DNA of 64,000 nucleotides from Altererythrobacter epoxidivorans. GTDB taxonomy: Bacteria; Pseudomonadota; Alphaproteobacteria; Sphingomonadales; Sphingomonadaceae. Location: contig NZ_CP012669.1 in the NCBI RefSeq assembly GCF_001281485.1, positions 2,722,257-2,786,256 of the forward strand, written 5' to 3'. Every line of letters starts with the position of its first letter. Position 1 is the first letter of the stretch. Positions 9,048-19,351 of this stretch are shown in pieces. The notes under the pieces are model-generated. The model saw nothing but the letters and a program-made list of their open reading frames with translations. It did not search any database and was not told the origin of the DNA. Both the position numbers and the translations under genes were made by a program.

Positions 9048-9425
9048 GTGAACGACGTCCTGCCGCACAAGCATGCGCACACTCAAAAGGTGCGCGATTG
9101 GCGCAAATCCGCAAGCGACCATGTCGCTTATTCGCTGCTGGTCTATACGGCCCTGCAGATTTTCGGCACCGTCCACGCGATGAAAAGCGCGACCGATGGT
9201 TCGGTATCGATCCTGCCTTATCTTGCGCTGATCGTGCTGGTGGCTGGCATCATTCCGGCGTGCCGCTGGTTCGAGAAACGCTGGGTTGCGCTCTCCGACG
9301 AGGAAAGCACCGATCCGGCCCTGGCTGGCGATTTCCGCCGCGACATGACCCTTCTCTGGGGTCTCGCTATCGGGCTGCCATTCCTGCTGACAGGGATTTT
9401 CAAGTTCATCGCCGCAGCTTCCTGA
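9048..9425 (+). CDS. Small membrane protein of unknown function
   Basis: 125 residues from GTG 9048, chosen because GGGGGAG lies eight bases upstream; the frame is open further upstream without a better start. Three hydrophobic spans are visible (about 22-42, 55-72 and 102-122) and the N-terminus is His/Lys-rich. Not recognised beyond small alphaproteobacterial membrane proteins. It diverges from lptB; the roughly 190 bp between them carries two GANTC sites at 9011 and 9024. It may precede the BON-MscS channel in one transcript (89 bp gap). Confidence 0.62.
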   Translation: MNDVLPHKHAHTQKVRDWRKSASDHVAYSLLVYTALQIFGTVHAMKSATDGSVSILPYLALIVLVAGIIPACRWFEKRWVALSDEESTDPALAGDFRRDMTLLWGLAIGLPFLLTGIFKFIAAAS

Positions 9426-9514
9426 GCAAGCTGCGGGAACCTCGTCCGGTTATCGGACGCTTTCATGGGGCGGGACGACGAGTCTCGCCTCTTGTGTTTT
9501 GTGGTAGGGGCGCT

Positions 9515-10903
9515 GTGAAAAGACTGCTCGATTGTCTGATGGTCCTGCTGGTGCTGGTGGCAGCACCTGCACATGCGCTGATCCCAACAATCACCGAAGA
9601 ACCGGCGGCCGAAGAAACCGTGGCGCCGGTCGAACAGACCATCGCCACCACTCAGGATGCCGGTAGCGATGACCGGATCAGCGAGCGTATCCAGGGGATC
9701 TTCGCCGAACTTCCATCCTATCGTAACGTCGAAGTCAGCGTGGCCGAAGGCGTCGTGACGCTGCGCGGCAGCGTTGTCGATCCGGATGCGATCGACCGCG
9801 CGGCCAAGATCGCGGGGCGCGTTTCGGGTGTCGTGACGGTCGAAAACAAGCTGCAGCGCGATCTTTCGGTAGAGGAAAACCTGTCGGTGCTCGGTCGCAT
9901 GAGCGGCATCGCCGACAACTTCATGCAGATACTCCCTTTGCTCGCAGTGGCGTTCATCACCGCACTGCTGATCGGCGTGGCAGGTTATGTCATTGCGGGG
10001 TTCTCGGGCTTCTGGAACCGCGTCGCCCCTAACGTATTCCTCGGCGAATTGCTGAGGAGCGCGATCCGCTTCGTCTTCGTGGTTGGCGGCGTGCTCATCG
10101 CGCTCGACATGCTCGGGGCGGGCGCGCTCCTGGGTGCGGTCCTCGGCGGTGCAGGCGTCATCGGCATCGCGCTCGGCTTTGCAATGCGCGACACGATCGA
10201 AAACTATGTCGCCTCGCTAATGCTGAGCATGCGCCAGCCTTTCCGCGCCAACGATTGGGTGGTGATCGACAGCTATGAAGGTCGGGTGATCCGCCTGACG
10301 AGCCGGGCGACCATCCTCATGACACTCGACGGGAACCACCTGCGCATTCCCAACGGCCAGGTCTTCAAGGCGGTCATCCTCAACTACACCCGAAATCCGC
10401 AGCGGCGTTTCGATTTCATCCTCGGGGTCGACGCGGACGACGATCCGCGTGCAGCGATGCAGTTGGGGATCGAGACACTTGCGGCCCTGCCATTCGTCCT
10501 CGGCGATCCGGAACCTGCTGCGCGGATCGAGGATGTGGGCGACAGCAATATCGCAGTCCGCTTCCTCGGCTGGATCGATCAGGAAAAGGCCGACTGGTAC
10601 AAGTCGCGAAGCCTGGCGATCGCGGCTGTGAAGGAAGCGCTGGAGACGGGCGGATTTGCCTTGCCCGAACCGATCTATCGCCTGCGCTTCGATCCGCGCA
10701 CCGGCGCATTGCCCATCGGGCGCAGCGCCAGCCTTGCCGAAGAGGCACATCCTTCACATCCGTCCGCTCGCGCCCAACCGGCAGAAGCGGTGGAGCACGA
10801 CGTCAAACCGGAGAGCGAAATTGCCGAAATGGTCGAGAAGGAACGCCGCGGTGATGGCGACCGTGCCAACGACCTGCTCGATTCAGGCCGTCCGGTAGAG
10901 TGA
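9515..10903 (+). CDS. MscS-type mechanosensitive channel with signal peptide and BON domain
   Basis: 462 residues from GTG 9515, which gives a clean signal peptide (VKRLLDCLMVLLVLVAAPAHA). The frame is open back to 9098, but that part overlaps the previous gene. Order: signal peptide; acidic linker; BON domain about 48-115 (ISERIQGIFAELP...VSVAEGVVTLRGSV...VSGVVTVENKL), a periplasmic phospholipid-binding fold; two membrane spans; then the pore helix and MscS beta domain (LGGAGVIGIALGFAMRDTIENYVAS, then FRANDWVVIDSYEGRV). The C-terminus is charged. Likely an inner-membrane osmotic channel with a periplasmic sensor. Convergent with ppa. Confidence 0.88.
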   Translation: MKRLLDCLMVLLVLVAAPAHALIPTITEEPAAEETVAPVEQTIATTQDAGSDDRISERIQGIFAELPSYRNVEVSVAEGVVTLRGSVVDPDAIDRAAKIAGRVSGVVTVENKLQRDLSVEENLSVLGRMSGIADNFMQILPLLAVAFITALLIGVAGYVIAGFSGFWNRVAPNVFLGELLRSAIRFVFVVGGVLIALDMLGAGALLGAVLGGAGVIGIALGFAMRDTIENYVASLMLSMRQPFRANDWVVIDSYEGRVIRLTSRATILMTLDGNHLRIPNGQVFKAVILNYTRNPQRRFDFILGVDADDDPRAAMQLGIETLAALPFVLGDPEPAARIEDVGDSNIAVRFLGWIDQEKADWYKSRSLAIAAVKEALETGGFALPEPIYRLRFDPRTGALPIGRSASLAEEAHPSHPSARAQPAEAVEHDVKPESEIAEMVEKERRGDGDRANDLLDSGRPVE

Positions 10904-10910
10904 GCGGAAA

Positions 10911-10932
10911 CGGGCGCGGCAGGCCGCGCCCG
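10911..10932. terminator. GC hairpin between convergent MscS gene and ppa
   Basis: CGGGCGCGGC and GCCGCGCCCG form a perfect 10-base inverted repeat with a 2-base centre. No T run follows on either strand, so it is either a weak bidirectional terminator or a simple transcript-end hairpin. Confidence 0.5.
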
Positions 10933-10946
10933 ATGACCGGTTCGGA

Positions 10947-11474
10947 TCAGCCTTTGTAACGCTCGATCGCTTCGAGGACGATCTGCCGCGCTTCTTCACG
11001 GTCGCCCCAATTGCCCACGCGCACCCACTTTTCGGCTTCGAGATCCTTGTAGTGGGTGAAGAAGTGTTCGATCTGCTGGAAGATGATCGAGGGCAGGTCC
11101 TTGGTCTCGCCGACATCCGAATAATACGGGAAAGTCGTGTCGACGGGGACGCAGATCAGCTTTTCGTCGCCGCCATGCTCGTCTTCGAGGTTGAGAACGC
11201 CGATCGGTCGGGCGCGTACGACGCAGCCGGCGATGAACGGCGTGCGCGCGATGACCAGTGCATCGAGCGGGTCGCCATCGGGGCTGAGCGTGTGCGGAAC
11301 GAAGCCATAGTTCGCCGGATAGCGCATCGGCGTGTGCAGGATGCGGTCGACGAACAGAGCGCCCGATTCCTTGTCGAATTCATATTTGACCGGCTCGCCG
11401 CCAGTCGGGACTTCGATAATGACGTTGAGGTCGTCGGGCGGGTTGCTGCCGACGGGGATCTTGCTGATATCCAT
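10947..11474 (-). CDS. ppa: Inorganic pyrophosphatase
   Basis: Hydrolyses pyrophosphate to phosphate, pulling biosynthetic reactions forward. 175 residues, the normal size of hexameric family I enzymes. Metal-binding signature SPDGDPLDALVI (Asp66, Asp68, Asp71), RYPANYGFVP around 51-60, and the substrate-binding stretch VPVDTTFPYYSDV. Cytoplasmic, stand-alone gene upstream of and convergent with the MscS channel. Confidence 0.96.
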   Translation of the reverse strand: MDISKIPVGSNPPDDLNVIIEVPTGGEPVKYEFDKESGALFVDRILHTPMRYPANYGFVPHTLSPDGDPLDALVIARTPFIAGCVVRARPIGVLNLEDEHGGDEKLICVPVDTTFPYYSDVGETKDLPSIIFQQIEHFFTHYKDLEAEKWVRVGNWGDREEARQIVLEAIERYKG

Positions 11475-11596
11475 GATGCACTCTTCTGGTCACGTGGGTC
11501 GGCCAGTGCCGCAAGGGCGGGCCGGAATTACGCGCGAGGCCTTAGGCTGCGATCTTGTGCATCGCAACATCAATGAGCCTTGATTAGACGAAAGCG

Positions 11597-13546
11597 TTAT
11601 TTGGTGCGCGGCGCCAACAGCTTGTCGAGGCCGGTGTTCGTGCCGGTCGCTTCGATCCAGGGATAGCGCAGCCCGCCATGGTAATCGATCGCGATGGTGT
11701 CGTAGCGGTCGCCGCGTTTCACCAGCAGTTCGATCGGCTCCTTGCGATCCTTGGCAGCGGTGATCGCTTCCTTGATCGTTTCGGACGAATACGCTTCGCC
11801 ATCGACCGCGACGATCTGCGCGCCGTTCACGATGCCGAGCGAGAAGGCGGGGCCGTCCCACAGGGTCGATGTCACCTTGCCGTCAGACGACAGATTCACA
11901 CCGAGTGAATAGAACAGGTTGAGATATTCGCCCCCGCTCATGCGGCCTGCGTCATAGGTGTTGGGCTCTTCCTTCCACACCAGCTTGTAGCCGGCCATTT
12001 CCAGCCCGCGCATCGGGGCAGGCTGGCCGGGCTTGCGCAGGCGCGTGTCGAGGAAGGTCGCCCAGTCGTGGGCATAGACACCGTTCAGCGTCGCGACGAT
12101 TTCCTCGAAATCATAGGTCGCAATGCCCCAGTCGCCGTCGTTCTGGCCGAAGAATGCCTTGGCGAAATCGTCGAGACCCTTCTTCCCGCCGGTGCCGTTG
12201 CGGATGATCTGGTCGGCTTCGAGCCAGGTCAGCGCGCCTTCGACGTAATAGTCTTCACTGCGCGAGAGCGAGGAATATGGCAGCGGGCGGCGCGAGTTGA
12301 TGATCGGATCGTGGGTCGTGTCCTCGACTGCGCGCCAGGCGCGGCCCGGCTGGCCCTCTGCATAGTTGGCAGCCGCAAGCGCGATCGTCCCGAGGATCGT
12401 ATCCTTGTCCTGCAGGCCCGAGCGCGCAGCAAGGATCCAGCCCCAAAACTGGGTCTGCCCTTCATACATCCACAGCAGCGAGTCCTGCTTCGGCGTGCGA
12501 TAATCCGGGCCCCACAGGTCTGCCGGGCGGCGGTATTTGCCGTTCCAGCTATGGACCAGCTCGTGGCTCACGACATTGCGGTCCCAGGCCATCTTGTCCC
12601 AATCGACGAGGGCCTTCGTTTCGTACTGGTTTTCGGAGCTGCGGTGGTGTTCGAGCCCGATCCCGCCCATGCGATCGGTCATCGCGAGCAGGAAATTATA
12701 GTGGTCGAAATGGCGAGCACCGAACAGTGCGTCGGCTTCGTCGACGAGCTTTTCGAAGGTCTTGAGGTTTTCCGGCGCCAGCTCGAGATACTTCGGCTTG
12801 TCGGCGACGGCGTCGAGTGTCACGGCCGGATCGAGGCTCCACTGCTTGGCATATTTGCCGGCGAAGATCGGGCTGTCGACCAGCGTCTCGTAATCGACGA
12901 CGTCCCAAGTCACGCGGTTGCCGGCCTGCGCCTTGCCATCGAGAGCGGTGAAGACTTCCCAGCCTTCGGGGAAGGTGACGGTCGGTTTCACCGCGATCTG
13001 GCGCACATAGTGGCCCGCCGGATAGAAGCTCATCTTCTCCCACTGCAGGTTCAGCATTTCCTGCGTCATTGTAATGCGGCCTTCACGGCCGGTGACAGGC
13101 GATGTGTGAACGAAGCGGGCGACGACCTCGGTTGCGCCTTCAGGCACTTCTACGTCGATCTGGTACACGTCGAGCGGATTGCGATGCCACTTCAGCTCGG
13201 TGTCGCCGGCGTAGAAGCGGAAATTGCTGACCAGATTGATCGGGCCGCGCGGCGCGTGATTGCCGGGCAGCCATTCGGGGAACAACAGCGTCAGCGTGCG
13301 CATGCCAGCGGGTACGGGGATGGTTTCGGTCACGGTGTAAACGCCGCGCCCGGTATCGGTCGCATCGATATCGAGCGAAATCGTGCCGCCGGGCCATGGC
13401 GTGTCCTTCGGCAGCGGGGTCGCATCGTCCAGCGCCGGGGCAACGGGCTTAGAACGCAAGACGTCCGAACCGGCCTGCTGCGCATACAGCGAGGTGCTGA
13501 AAGTGAGGGAAAGGGCGAGAGCGGCGACCGCGACTGACTTTTTCAT
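11597..13546 (-). CDS. M61-family (glycyl aminopeptidase-type) metallopeptidase with PDZ domain
   Basis: 649 residues from ATG 13546; a TTG four codons earlier is the alternative. [23 protein letters not shown] is a signal peptide, so the enzyme is periplasmic. The zinc site HELVH lies at 328-332, with the following [12 protein letters not shown] typical of M61, and the third ligand is likely the Glu in [16 protein letters not shown]-like region closes the protein (about 550-640, with [22 protein letters not shown]). M61 enzymes release N-terminal Gly/Ala from peptides. It diverges from hisS. Confidence 0.9.
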   Translation of the reverse strand: MKKSVAVAALALSLTFSTSLYAQQAGSDVLRSKPVAPALDDATPLPKDTPWPGGTISLDIDATDTGRGVYTVTETIPVPAGMRTLTLLFPEWLPGNHAPRGPINLVSNFRFYAGDTELKWHRNPLDVYQIDVEVPEGATEVVARFVHTSPVTGREGRITMTQEMLNLQWEKMSFYPAGHYVRQIAVKPTVTFPEGWEVFTALDGKAQAGNRVTWDVVDYETLVDSPIFAGKYAKQWSLDPAVTLDAVADKPKYLELAPENLKTFEKLVDEADALFGARHFDHYNFLLAMTDRMGGIGLEHHRSSENQYETKALVDWDKMAWDRNVVSHELVHSWNGKYRRPADLWGPDYRTPKQDSLLWMYEGQTQFWGWILAARSGLQDKDTILGTIALAAANYAEGQPGRAWRAVEDTTHDPIINSRRPLPYSSLSRSEDYYVEGALTWLEADQIIRNGTGGKKGLDDFAKAFFGQNDGDWGIATYDFEEIVATLNGVYAHDWATFLDTRLRKPGQPAPMRGLEMAGYKLVWKEEPNTYDAGRMSGGEYLNLFYSLGVNLSSDGKVTSTLWDGPAFSLGIVNGAQIVAVDGEAYSSETIKEAITAAKDRKEPIELLVKRGDRYDTIAIDYHGGLRYPWIEATGTNTGLDKLLAPRTK

Positions 13547-13639
13547 TGCCGCGCCCAATGCCCTTTGATGCCGACAATCTCAAGTTTCCAATCGACGAGC
13601 GACTTTTACACTCGACCGGAAGGCGCTAAGCGCGCCGGC

Positions 13640-14878
13640 ATGAGCAAGAATACACCGCAAGCCATACGCGGCACCCAGGACATCTTCGGCGCCGACGCCG
13701 AGGCTTTCGCCTTCGTCGTCGAAACATTCGAGCGCGTGCGCAAGCTCTACCGCTTTCGCCGGGTGGAAATGCCCGTGTTCGAGAAGACCGAGGTTTTCAG
13801 CCGCGCGATTGGCGAAACGACGGACGTGGTGTCGAAGGAAATGTATTCGTTCGAGGATCGCGGCGGGGAGTCGCTGACGCTGCGCCCCGAATTCACCGCC
13901 GGGATTGCGCGCGCCTTCCTCACCAACGGATGGCAGCAGCATGCGCCGCTAAAGGTGGCAACCCACGGTCCGCTGTTCCGTTACGAGCGCCCGCAGAAGG
14001 GCCGATATCGCCAGTTCCACCAGATCGACGCCGAGATCATCGGCGCTGCGGAACCACAAGCAGACGTCGAACTGCTCGCGATGGCCGACCAGGTGATCCG
14101 CGAACTGGGGATCGAAGGCGTGACGCTTCACCTCAACACGCTTGGCGATGCCGACAGCCGCGATGGCTGGCGGGCGGGGCTGATCGACTATTTCGGTAAG
14201 GTGCGCGGCGAATTGTCGGAAGATTCGCAGGAGCGGCTCGAAAAGAACCCGCTGCGGATTCTCGACAGCAAGGACCCGCGCGATCGCGCCTTCGTTGCCG
14301 ATGCGCCCAAGATCGACGATTTCCTTACCGACGAGGCAAAGGCTTTCTTCGAAGCGGTCACCAGCGGCCTCGACGCGGCCGGCGTGAAGTGGACCCGCGC
14401 GGAAAGCCTCGTGCGCGGGCTCGACTACTATCGCCACACCGCTTTCGAATTCATTCCCGATGCTGGGTCAGAGGCAGCGGGCAAGCTCGGCAGCCAGAGC
14501 ACCATCCTTGGCGGTGGTCGCTATGACGGCCTGATGGAAAGCCTCGGCGGCGCACCCACGCCTGCAGTCGGCTGGGCTGCCGGGATCGAGCGATTGGCCA
14601 TGCTGGTCGGCGACAAGGGGGAGCCGAAAGCAGACGTCATCGTCGTGGTCGAGAATGACGAGCTGATCGGCAATGCCATTGCAGCGCTCGGCAAGTTGAG
14701 GGCGGCCGGTCATTCGGCGGAACTCGTCGCGACCGGCAGCCCGCGTAAACGCTGGGACAAGGCGGTGAAGGCAGGCGCTGACACCCTCGTCGCTTTCGAT
14801 GTGCGCGACGGCACAGAGCATGTCAGGATCAAGGCCAGCGACGACGCGAAGGCACAGCTCGAAAATCTTCTGGGCTGA
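13640..14878 (+). CDS. hisS: Histidine--tRNA ligase
   Basis: Charges tRNA-His. 412 residues from ATG 13640 ([17 protein letters not shown]); an in-frame start at 13565 would add 25 non-conserved residues. Class II motifs: motif 2 region [19 protein letters not shown], histidine-specific [15 protein letters not shown], and motif 3 GGGRYDGL with a following [13 protein letters not shown]-terminal anticodon-binding domain follows. First of a tight hisS-prfA-prmC run (2 bp to prfA). Confidence 0.96.
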   Translation: MSKNTPQAIRGTQDIFGADAEAFAFVVETFERVRKLYRFRRVEMPVFEKTEVFSRAIGETTDVVSKEMYSFEDRGGESLTLRPEFTAGIARAFLTNGWQQHAPLKVATHGPLFRYERPQKGRYRQFHQIDAEIIGAAEPQADVELLAMADQVIRELGIEGVTLHLNTLGDADSRDGWRAGLIDYFGKVRGELSEDSQERLEKNPLRILDSKDPRDRAFVADAPKIDDFLTDEAKAFFEAVTSGLDAAGVKWTRAESLVRGLDYYRHTAFEFIPDAGSEAAGKLGSQSTILGGGRYDGLMESLGGAPTPAVGWAAGIERLAMLVGDKGEPKADVIVVVENDELIGNAIAALGKLRAAGHSAELVATGSPRKRWDKAVKAGADTLVAFDVRDGTEHVRIKASDDAKAQLENLLG

Positions 14879-14880
14879 TC

Positions 14881-15948
14881 ATGAAAGTACCTGCCGAACG
14901 TCTTGACCAGATCGCCCATCGTTTCGCCGAGCTCGAAGCGCGCATGGCGAGCGGAACGCTCGAAGGCGACGCCTTCGTCCAGGCGAGCCGCGACTATGCT
15001 GAACTGGAACCGGTCGCCAAGGTCGCCGCCGAAGTGCGATCGATGCGCGAGGAAATCGCCGGCCTCGAGGAAATGCTCGCCGATCCGGAAATGAAGGCCA
15101 TGGCAGAGGAAGAGCTTGCGGATATTCGCGAACGCTTGCCCGAGGCGGAGCGCAAGCTTGCCGTCGCCATGCTGCCGCGAGACAGCGCCGACAGCAAACC
15201 GGCCATGCTCGAAATTCGCGCCGGGACGGGCGGTGACGAAGCCGCGTTGTTCGCGGGCGACCTCTTTCGCATGTACGAACGCTATGCCGCCGAACAGGGC
15301 TGGAAAGTCGAGCCGGTTAGCATGAGCGCGTCCGAAGTCGGCGGGTTCAAGGAAATCGTCGCCAACGTCACCGGTACCGGCGTGTTCGCCAAATTGAAGT
15401 TCGAAAGCGGCGTCCACCGCGTCCAGCGCGTGCCGGAAACCGAGAGTGGGGGCCGGATCCATACTTCGGCAGCGACCGTGGCGGTATTGCCCGAACCCGA
15501 CGAGGTGGATGTGCAGATCGAGGAAAAAGACCTCAAGATCGACACCTATCGCGCCAGCGGAGCGGGCGGCCAGCACGTCAACACCACGGACAGCGCGATC
15601 CGCATCACGCACCTTCCAACTGGAACGGTCGTCACCTGCCAGGACGGACGCAGCCAGCACAAGAACAAGGAAAAGGCGATGCAGGTCCTCCGCACGCGCC
15701 TTTACGATGCGCAGCGCGAGGCCACGCAGGGCGCCGAGGCGGAAGCGCGCAAGGCGATGGTCGGCAGCGGCGACCGCTCCGAACGCATCCGGACCTATAA
15801 TTATCCGCAAGGCCGCGTGACCGATCACCGGATCGGCCTCACCCTGCAGAAACTGCCCCAGATCATCGCCGGGCCGGGCCTTGGCGAGCTGGTCGATGCA
15901 CTGATCGCAGAGGACGAGGCGAAGCGTCTTGCGGCGATGGCCGAATGA
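14881..15948 (+). CDS. prfA: Peptide chain release factor 1
   Basis: Recognises UAA/UAG and triggers peptide release. 355 residues. The codon-reading tripeptide is PET at 185-187 (QRVPETES), and the catalytic GGQ is at 229-231 ([14 protein letters not shown]), where PrmC methylates the Gln. The gene encoding that methylase follows after 10 bp, so enzyme and substrate are co-transcribed. Confidence 0.97.
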   Translation: MKVPAERLDQIAHRFAELEARMASGTLEGDAFVQASRDYAELEPVAKVAAEVRSMREEIAGLEEMLADPEMKAMAEEELADIRERLPEAERKLAVAMLPRDSADSKPAMLEIRAGTGGDEAALFAGDLFRMYERYAAEQGWKVEPVSMSASEVGGFKEIVANVTGTGVFAKLKFESGVHRVQRVPETESGGRIHTSAATVAVLPEPDEVDVQIEEKDLKIDTYRASGAGGQHVNTTDSAIRITHLPTGTVVTCQDGRSQHKNKEKAMQVLRTRLYDAQREATQGAEAEARKAMVGSGDRSERIRTYNYPQGRVTDHRIGLTLQKLPQIIAGPGLGELVDALIAEDEAKRLAAMAE

Positions 15949-15958
15949 CGAGGGCCGA

Positions 15959-16780
15959 ATGAATGTAGGCGAGGCGATCCGCGAGGCTGCGGCTCGCCTT
16001 TCTGCAACCAGCGACACCGCCCGGCTCGATGCCGAACTGCTGATGGCGCATGCGCTGGGCACCGATCGTTCGGCGATGCTGCTGCGGGCTATGACGGGAC
16101 CGGCACCGGCTGAATTTGGCGCATTGGTCGAGCGACGCGAGCACCGCGAACCGGTGGCCTACATCCTGGGTGAAGCAGAATTCTATGGCCGCAGTTTTGT
16201 CGTCAGGCCGGGTGTCCTGATCCCCCGCGGCGACAGCGAAACCGTGGTCGATGCTGCGCTGGACCTGCTCGGGAACGAGGGACGCATTCTCGATCTGGGC
16301 ACCGGGTCTGGTGCGCTCTTGCTCACTATCCTCGCGGAGCGTCCGGCGATGACCGGTGTGGGGATCGATACCTCTCTCGCCGCGTTACCCGTTGCTGCGC
16401 TCAATGCAGCGCGTCTCGATCTTGAAGACCGGGCGCATATCCTGAGAGGTGACTGGGGCGAAGCGGGCTTGGCGGAAGACCTCGGCCGGTTCGATCTGGT
16501 GATCAGCAATCCACCCTATGTCGAAACCGGTGCCGTGCTCGATCCCGATGTCCGCGATCATGAACCATCGTCCGCGCTGTTTGCAGGCGAGGAAGGGCTT
16601 GACGACTATCGGGCGATCATCCCGCAGCTTGGCAAGCTCCTTGTTCCGGGGGGCGTCGCGGTGCTGGAAATCGGCCACAAACAGGCATCCGCGGTCGGTG
16701 CGATTGCCCGCGACTCGGGATTTACCGTGGCCGTTCGGCAGGACCTCGGCGGCAGGGATCGCGCTCTGCTGTTGACATAA
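15959..16780 (+). CDS. prmC: Release factor glutamine N5-methyltransferase
   Basis: Methylates the GGQ glutamine of release factors with S-adenosylmethionine. 273 residues from ATG 15959; an upstream in-frame start at 15929 would overlap prfA by 20 bases. N-terminal RF-binding helices, then a Rossmann methyltransferase with DLGTGSGAL and the Gln-binding NPPY motif (LVISNPPYVE). Directly downstream of prfA. Confidence 0.95.
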   Translation: MNVGEAIREAAARLSATSDTARLDAELLMAHALGTDRSAMLLRAMTGPAPAEFGALVERREHREPVAYILGEAEFYGRSFVVRPGVLIPRGDSETVVDAALDLLGNEGRILDLGTGSGALLLTILAERPAMTGVGIDTSLAALPVAALNAARLDLEDRAHILRGDWGEAGLAEDLGRFDLVISNPPYVETGAVLDPDVRDHEPSSALFAGEEGLDDYRAIIPQLGKLLVPGGVAVLEIGHKQASAVGAIARDSGFTVAVRQDLGGRDRALLLT

Positions 16781-17008
16781 AGGGTTGGCAAAACCGATTC
16801 GCGTCGCTAACTCTGTCTCAGGCCTCTGGTCTGCCCTCGGCGGCATCCACCAGGCCAAGCTCCGCAACACAGATAAATTGGTAGCGCGCTAACGCCTGCC
16901 GAATCTCGCGGAACAGGGTGCGATGCCAATGGGGTATCGCTCGTGACAAGGGGTCTATGGGCCGCCGGCAATTTTGCGCAAGCGGTCACGGATGAGGAAA
17001 GCTTCTCC

Positions 17009-17677
17009 TTGAATAACAATCGAAACAATCGTCGTCGCGGTCGCGGCAACAACAACCGGAACCAGGGCGGCGGCAACAACGCAAACCGGATCGACAGCCG
17101 TGCACGGGGCAATGCCCCACAGCTGCTCGACAAGTACAAGAAGCTTGCGCAGGACGCCCAGCACAATGGCGACCGCGTCCAGGCCGAATACTACCTCCAG
17201 TTTGCCGACCACTATTTCCGCGTGATCGCCGACAACAAGGCGCGCCAGGACGAGGCGCGTGGCAAGCGTCAGGATGATCGCGACCAGGCCAATGATGACG
17301 ACGATGGCGACGACAATGACGATCGCCGCAACAAGCGTCGTCCGCGCAACCAGCGCGACAATCGCCGCGATGATCGCAGCGACGGTCCGTACGAAGGCGA
17401 CGAGGGCATGGAAGGCGAATCCGCCGACCAGTCCGACGACGATGGCGAAGAAAGCCGCAAGCCGCGCCGTTCGCGCAAGGACGATGGCGGGGAAAAGCGC
17501 CCTCGCCGTGCCAAGCGCCGCGATGACGACGACGATGCAGCCGGTGAAATCGACGCAGCGGTGCTGCCGCCATCCTTCGCATCCGACGGTGACGAGGGTG
17601 AAAAGCCGCGCCGTCGCCGCACGGTGAAGAAGGACACCCAGTCCGATGATGGCGAGGATCTCAAGGCCGTAGGCTGA
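17009..17677 (+). CDS. DUF4167 domain-containing protein
   Basis: 222 residues from TTG 17009, chosen because GAGGAAA lies about ten bases upstream and family members start with the Asn/Arg-rich stretch NNNRNNRRRGRGNNNRN. A GTG at 16943 is the alternative. Core DUF4167 about 28-75 (APQLLDKYKKLAQDAQHNGDRVQAEYYLQ shape), followed by a low-complexity, alternately acidic and basic tail. The Arg/Gly/Asn-rich ends suggest nucleic-acid binding, but no function is established. Family common in alphaproteobacteria. Confidence 0.86.
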   Translation: MNNNRNNRRRGRGNNNRNQGGGNNANRIDSRARGNAPQLLDKYKKLAQDAQHNGDRVQAEYYLQFADHYFRVIADNKARQDEARGKRQDDRDQANDDDDGDDNDDRRNKRRPRNQRDNRRDDRSDGPYEGDEGMEGESADQSDDDGEESRKPRRSRKDDGGEKRPRRAKRRDDDDDAAGEIDAAVLPPSFASDGDEGEKPRRRRTVKKDTQSDDGEDLKAVG

Positions 17678-17691
17678 CCGGAGCCGGCATC

Positions 17692-19302
17692 ATGATCGAG
17701 CGATTGGCAGCCATCTGGCAGGTGATCGCGCGCTGGCCTCGCCTGTCTGCCCTTGTGCTGGGATTACTCGGCGCAACGGCCTTCCCGCCGCTCGGCCTGT
17801 GGCCTGTCGGGCTGCTGTCGCTGGCGCTGCTCACGATCCTGCTGAAGGATGCTGCGCGTCCCCGTGATGCAGCGGTGCTCGGCTGGTTGTTCGGCTGGTC
17901 GCACCTGTCGCTGGCCAACAACTGGATTGCGACCGCCTTCACATACCAGGCCGACATGCCGGTGGCTTTGGGGGCAGTCGCCGTACCGCTGCTGTGCGTT
18001 TATCTCGCAATCTACCCCGCAATCGCCGCATGGGCCGCGCGTGCGGTACTAGAAAAGAAACCTGCCTTCGGGTCGATCCTCGCCTTCGGGGCGGTTTTCG
18101 GCGCATTCTGGATCGTGACCGAATGGCTGCGAAGCTGGGTCTTCACCGGCTATCCTTGGCCTCCGCTCGGCCTCATGCTGCTCGGCAATTGGGACACCCC
18201 CGGCATTGCGCGGATCCTGCCGTGGGTCGGAACCTACGCGCTATCGGGAATGACCATCGCGCTGGCAGCCGGCATCGCCGCGCTTGCGGTTCGGAAGAAA
18301 TGGCCGGCACTCGCGATCGCTGTCGCTGCGACGTCTGCCGTGATGCTGTGGCCTGTCGGGAAGGGTGCAGAAGGCGACGTCCGTTTCACCCTTGTCCAGC
18401 CGTTGCTGCCCCAGGACGAGCTCAACGATCCCTCCAAATTCGAAGAGCAGTTCGCCCGTATCGCACGCCTTACGCTGCCAAGCCGCGACGAGAATCGGCT
18501 GGTGCTCTGGCCGGAAAGCGCGGTGCCCGACTATCTCGAGGACGGCTATCCGCAGATATACTATTCGCGCATGACCGCTGCTGGCGATCCCGCATTCGCC
18601 CGCTCGCGCATCGGCTCACTCGTCGGTGAGAATTCGCTGCTTTTGACGGGCCTGGTTCATCTCGACATCGGCGAGAAGGCAGGCGTCCGCCGCGCCGTCA
18701 GTGCCCGCAACGCGGTCAGCCTGCTCGATGGCGAAGGACAGATCCTCGAGACCTATTCGAAGGCGCACCTCGTGCCTTACGGTGAGTACCTGCCGATGAA
18801 GTGGCTGCTCGAACCGCTCGGCCTTACCCGATTGGTAGCAGGTTCGATCGAATATCTTCCCGGCCCTGGTCCTCGCACGCTCGACGTGGGCGAATTCGGG
18901 AGCGCGGGCATCCAGGTCTGTTACGAGATCGTATTCTCCGGCCAGGTGGTCGATCCGGCAAAACGGCCCGATTTCATCTTCAACCCATCCAACGATGGCT
19001 GGTTCGGAAGCTGGGGATCACCCCAGTTCGTCGGCCAGTCGCGGATGCGTGCGATAGAGGAAGGCCTGCCGGTGCTGCGATCGACGACGACCGGGATCAG
19101 CGCGGTCATCGACGCCGACGGTGTCGTCAGGTCGTCGATCGGGCGCGGTCTTGCCGACCGGATCGAGGGGCGAATACCGCCGCCGAAATCGCCGACCCTG
19201 TTCTCTCGCCTCGGCAATGCACTTCCGCTTGCCTGGGCAATCGTCATTCTTGTGGCCTGCTTCGTCGGATCGTCTGTTGCCACCCGTCGCCGCGACGTCT
19301 AG
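17692..19302 (+). CDS. lnt: Apolipoprotein N-acyltransferase
   Basis: Adds the third acyl chain to lipoproteins at the inner membrane. 536 residues: about six N-terminal membrane spans, then a nitrilase-like periplasmic domain with the Glu-Lys-Cys set (Glu in [10 protein letters not shown], Lys in [14 protein letters not shown], Cys in [11 protein letters not shown]), then a final membrane span. The window encodes several lipoproteins that would be substrates. metK follows after 49 bp. Confidence 0.95.
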   Translation: MIERLAAIWQVIARWPRLSALVLGLLGATAFPPLGLWPVGLLSLALLTILLKDAARPRDAAVLGWLFGWSHLSLANNWIATAFTYQADMPVALGAVAVPLLCVYLAIYPAIAAWAARAVLEKKPAFGSILAFGAVFGAFWIVTEWLRSWVFTGYPWPPLGLMLLGNWDTPGIARILPWVGTYALSGMTIALAAGIAALAVRKKWPALAIAVAATSAVMLWPVGKGAEGDVRFTLVQPLLPQDELNDPSKFEEQFARIARLTLPSRDENRLVLWPESAVPDYLEDGYPQIYYSRMTAAGDPAFARSRIGSLVGENSLLLTGLVHLDIGEKAGVRRAVSARNAVSLLDGEGQILETYSKAHLVPYGEYLPMKWLLEPLGLTRLVAGSIEYLPGPGPRTLDVGEFGSAGIQVCYEIVFSGQVVDPAKRPDFIFNPSNDGWFGSWGSPQFVGQSRMRAIEEGLPVLRSTTTGISAVIDADGVVRSSIGRGLADRIEGRIPPPKSPTLFSRLGNALPLAWAIVILVACFVGSSVATRRRDV

Positions 19303-19351
19303 TCCTGCGACAAGACATAAAGAACTCCTTATATCCGTCCGACGAGGCTCC

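Noticed and set aside
12068..13537. 489-codon frame antisense to the M61 peptidase
   Set aside because: The M61 gene has a signal peptide and HELVH site; the opposite frame has none.
14710..16062. 450-codon frame antisense to prfA/prmC
   Set aside because: prfA and prmC have full family motifs on the other strand; the antisense product is low-complexity.
19303..19351. SAM riboswitch before metK
   Set aside because: Only 49 bp separate lnt and metK, and no conserved SAM-II or other SAM motif is visible.
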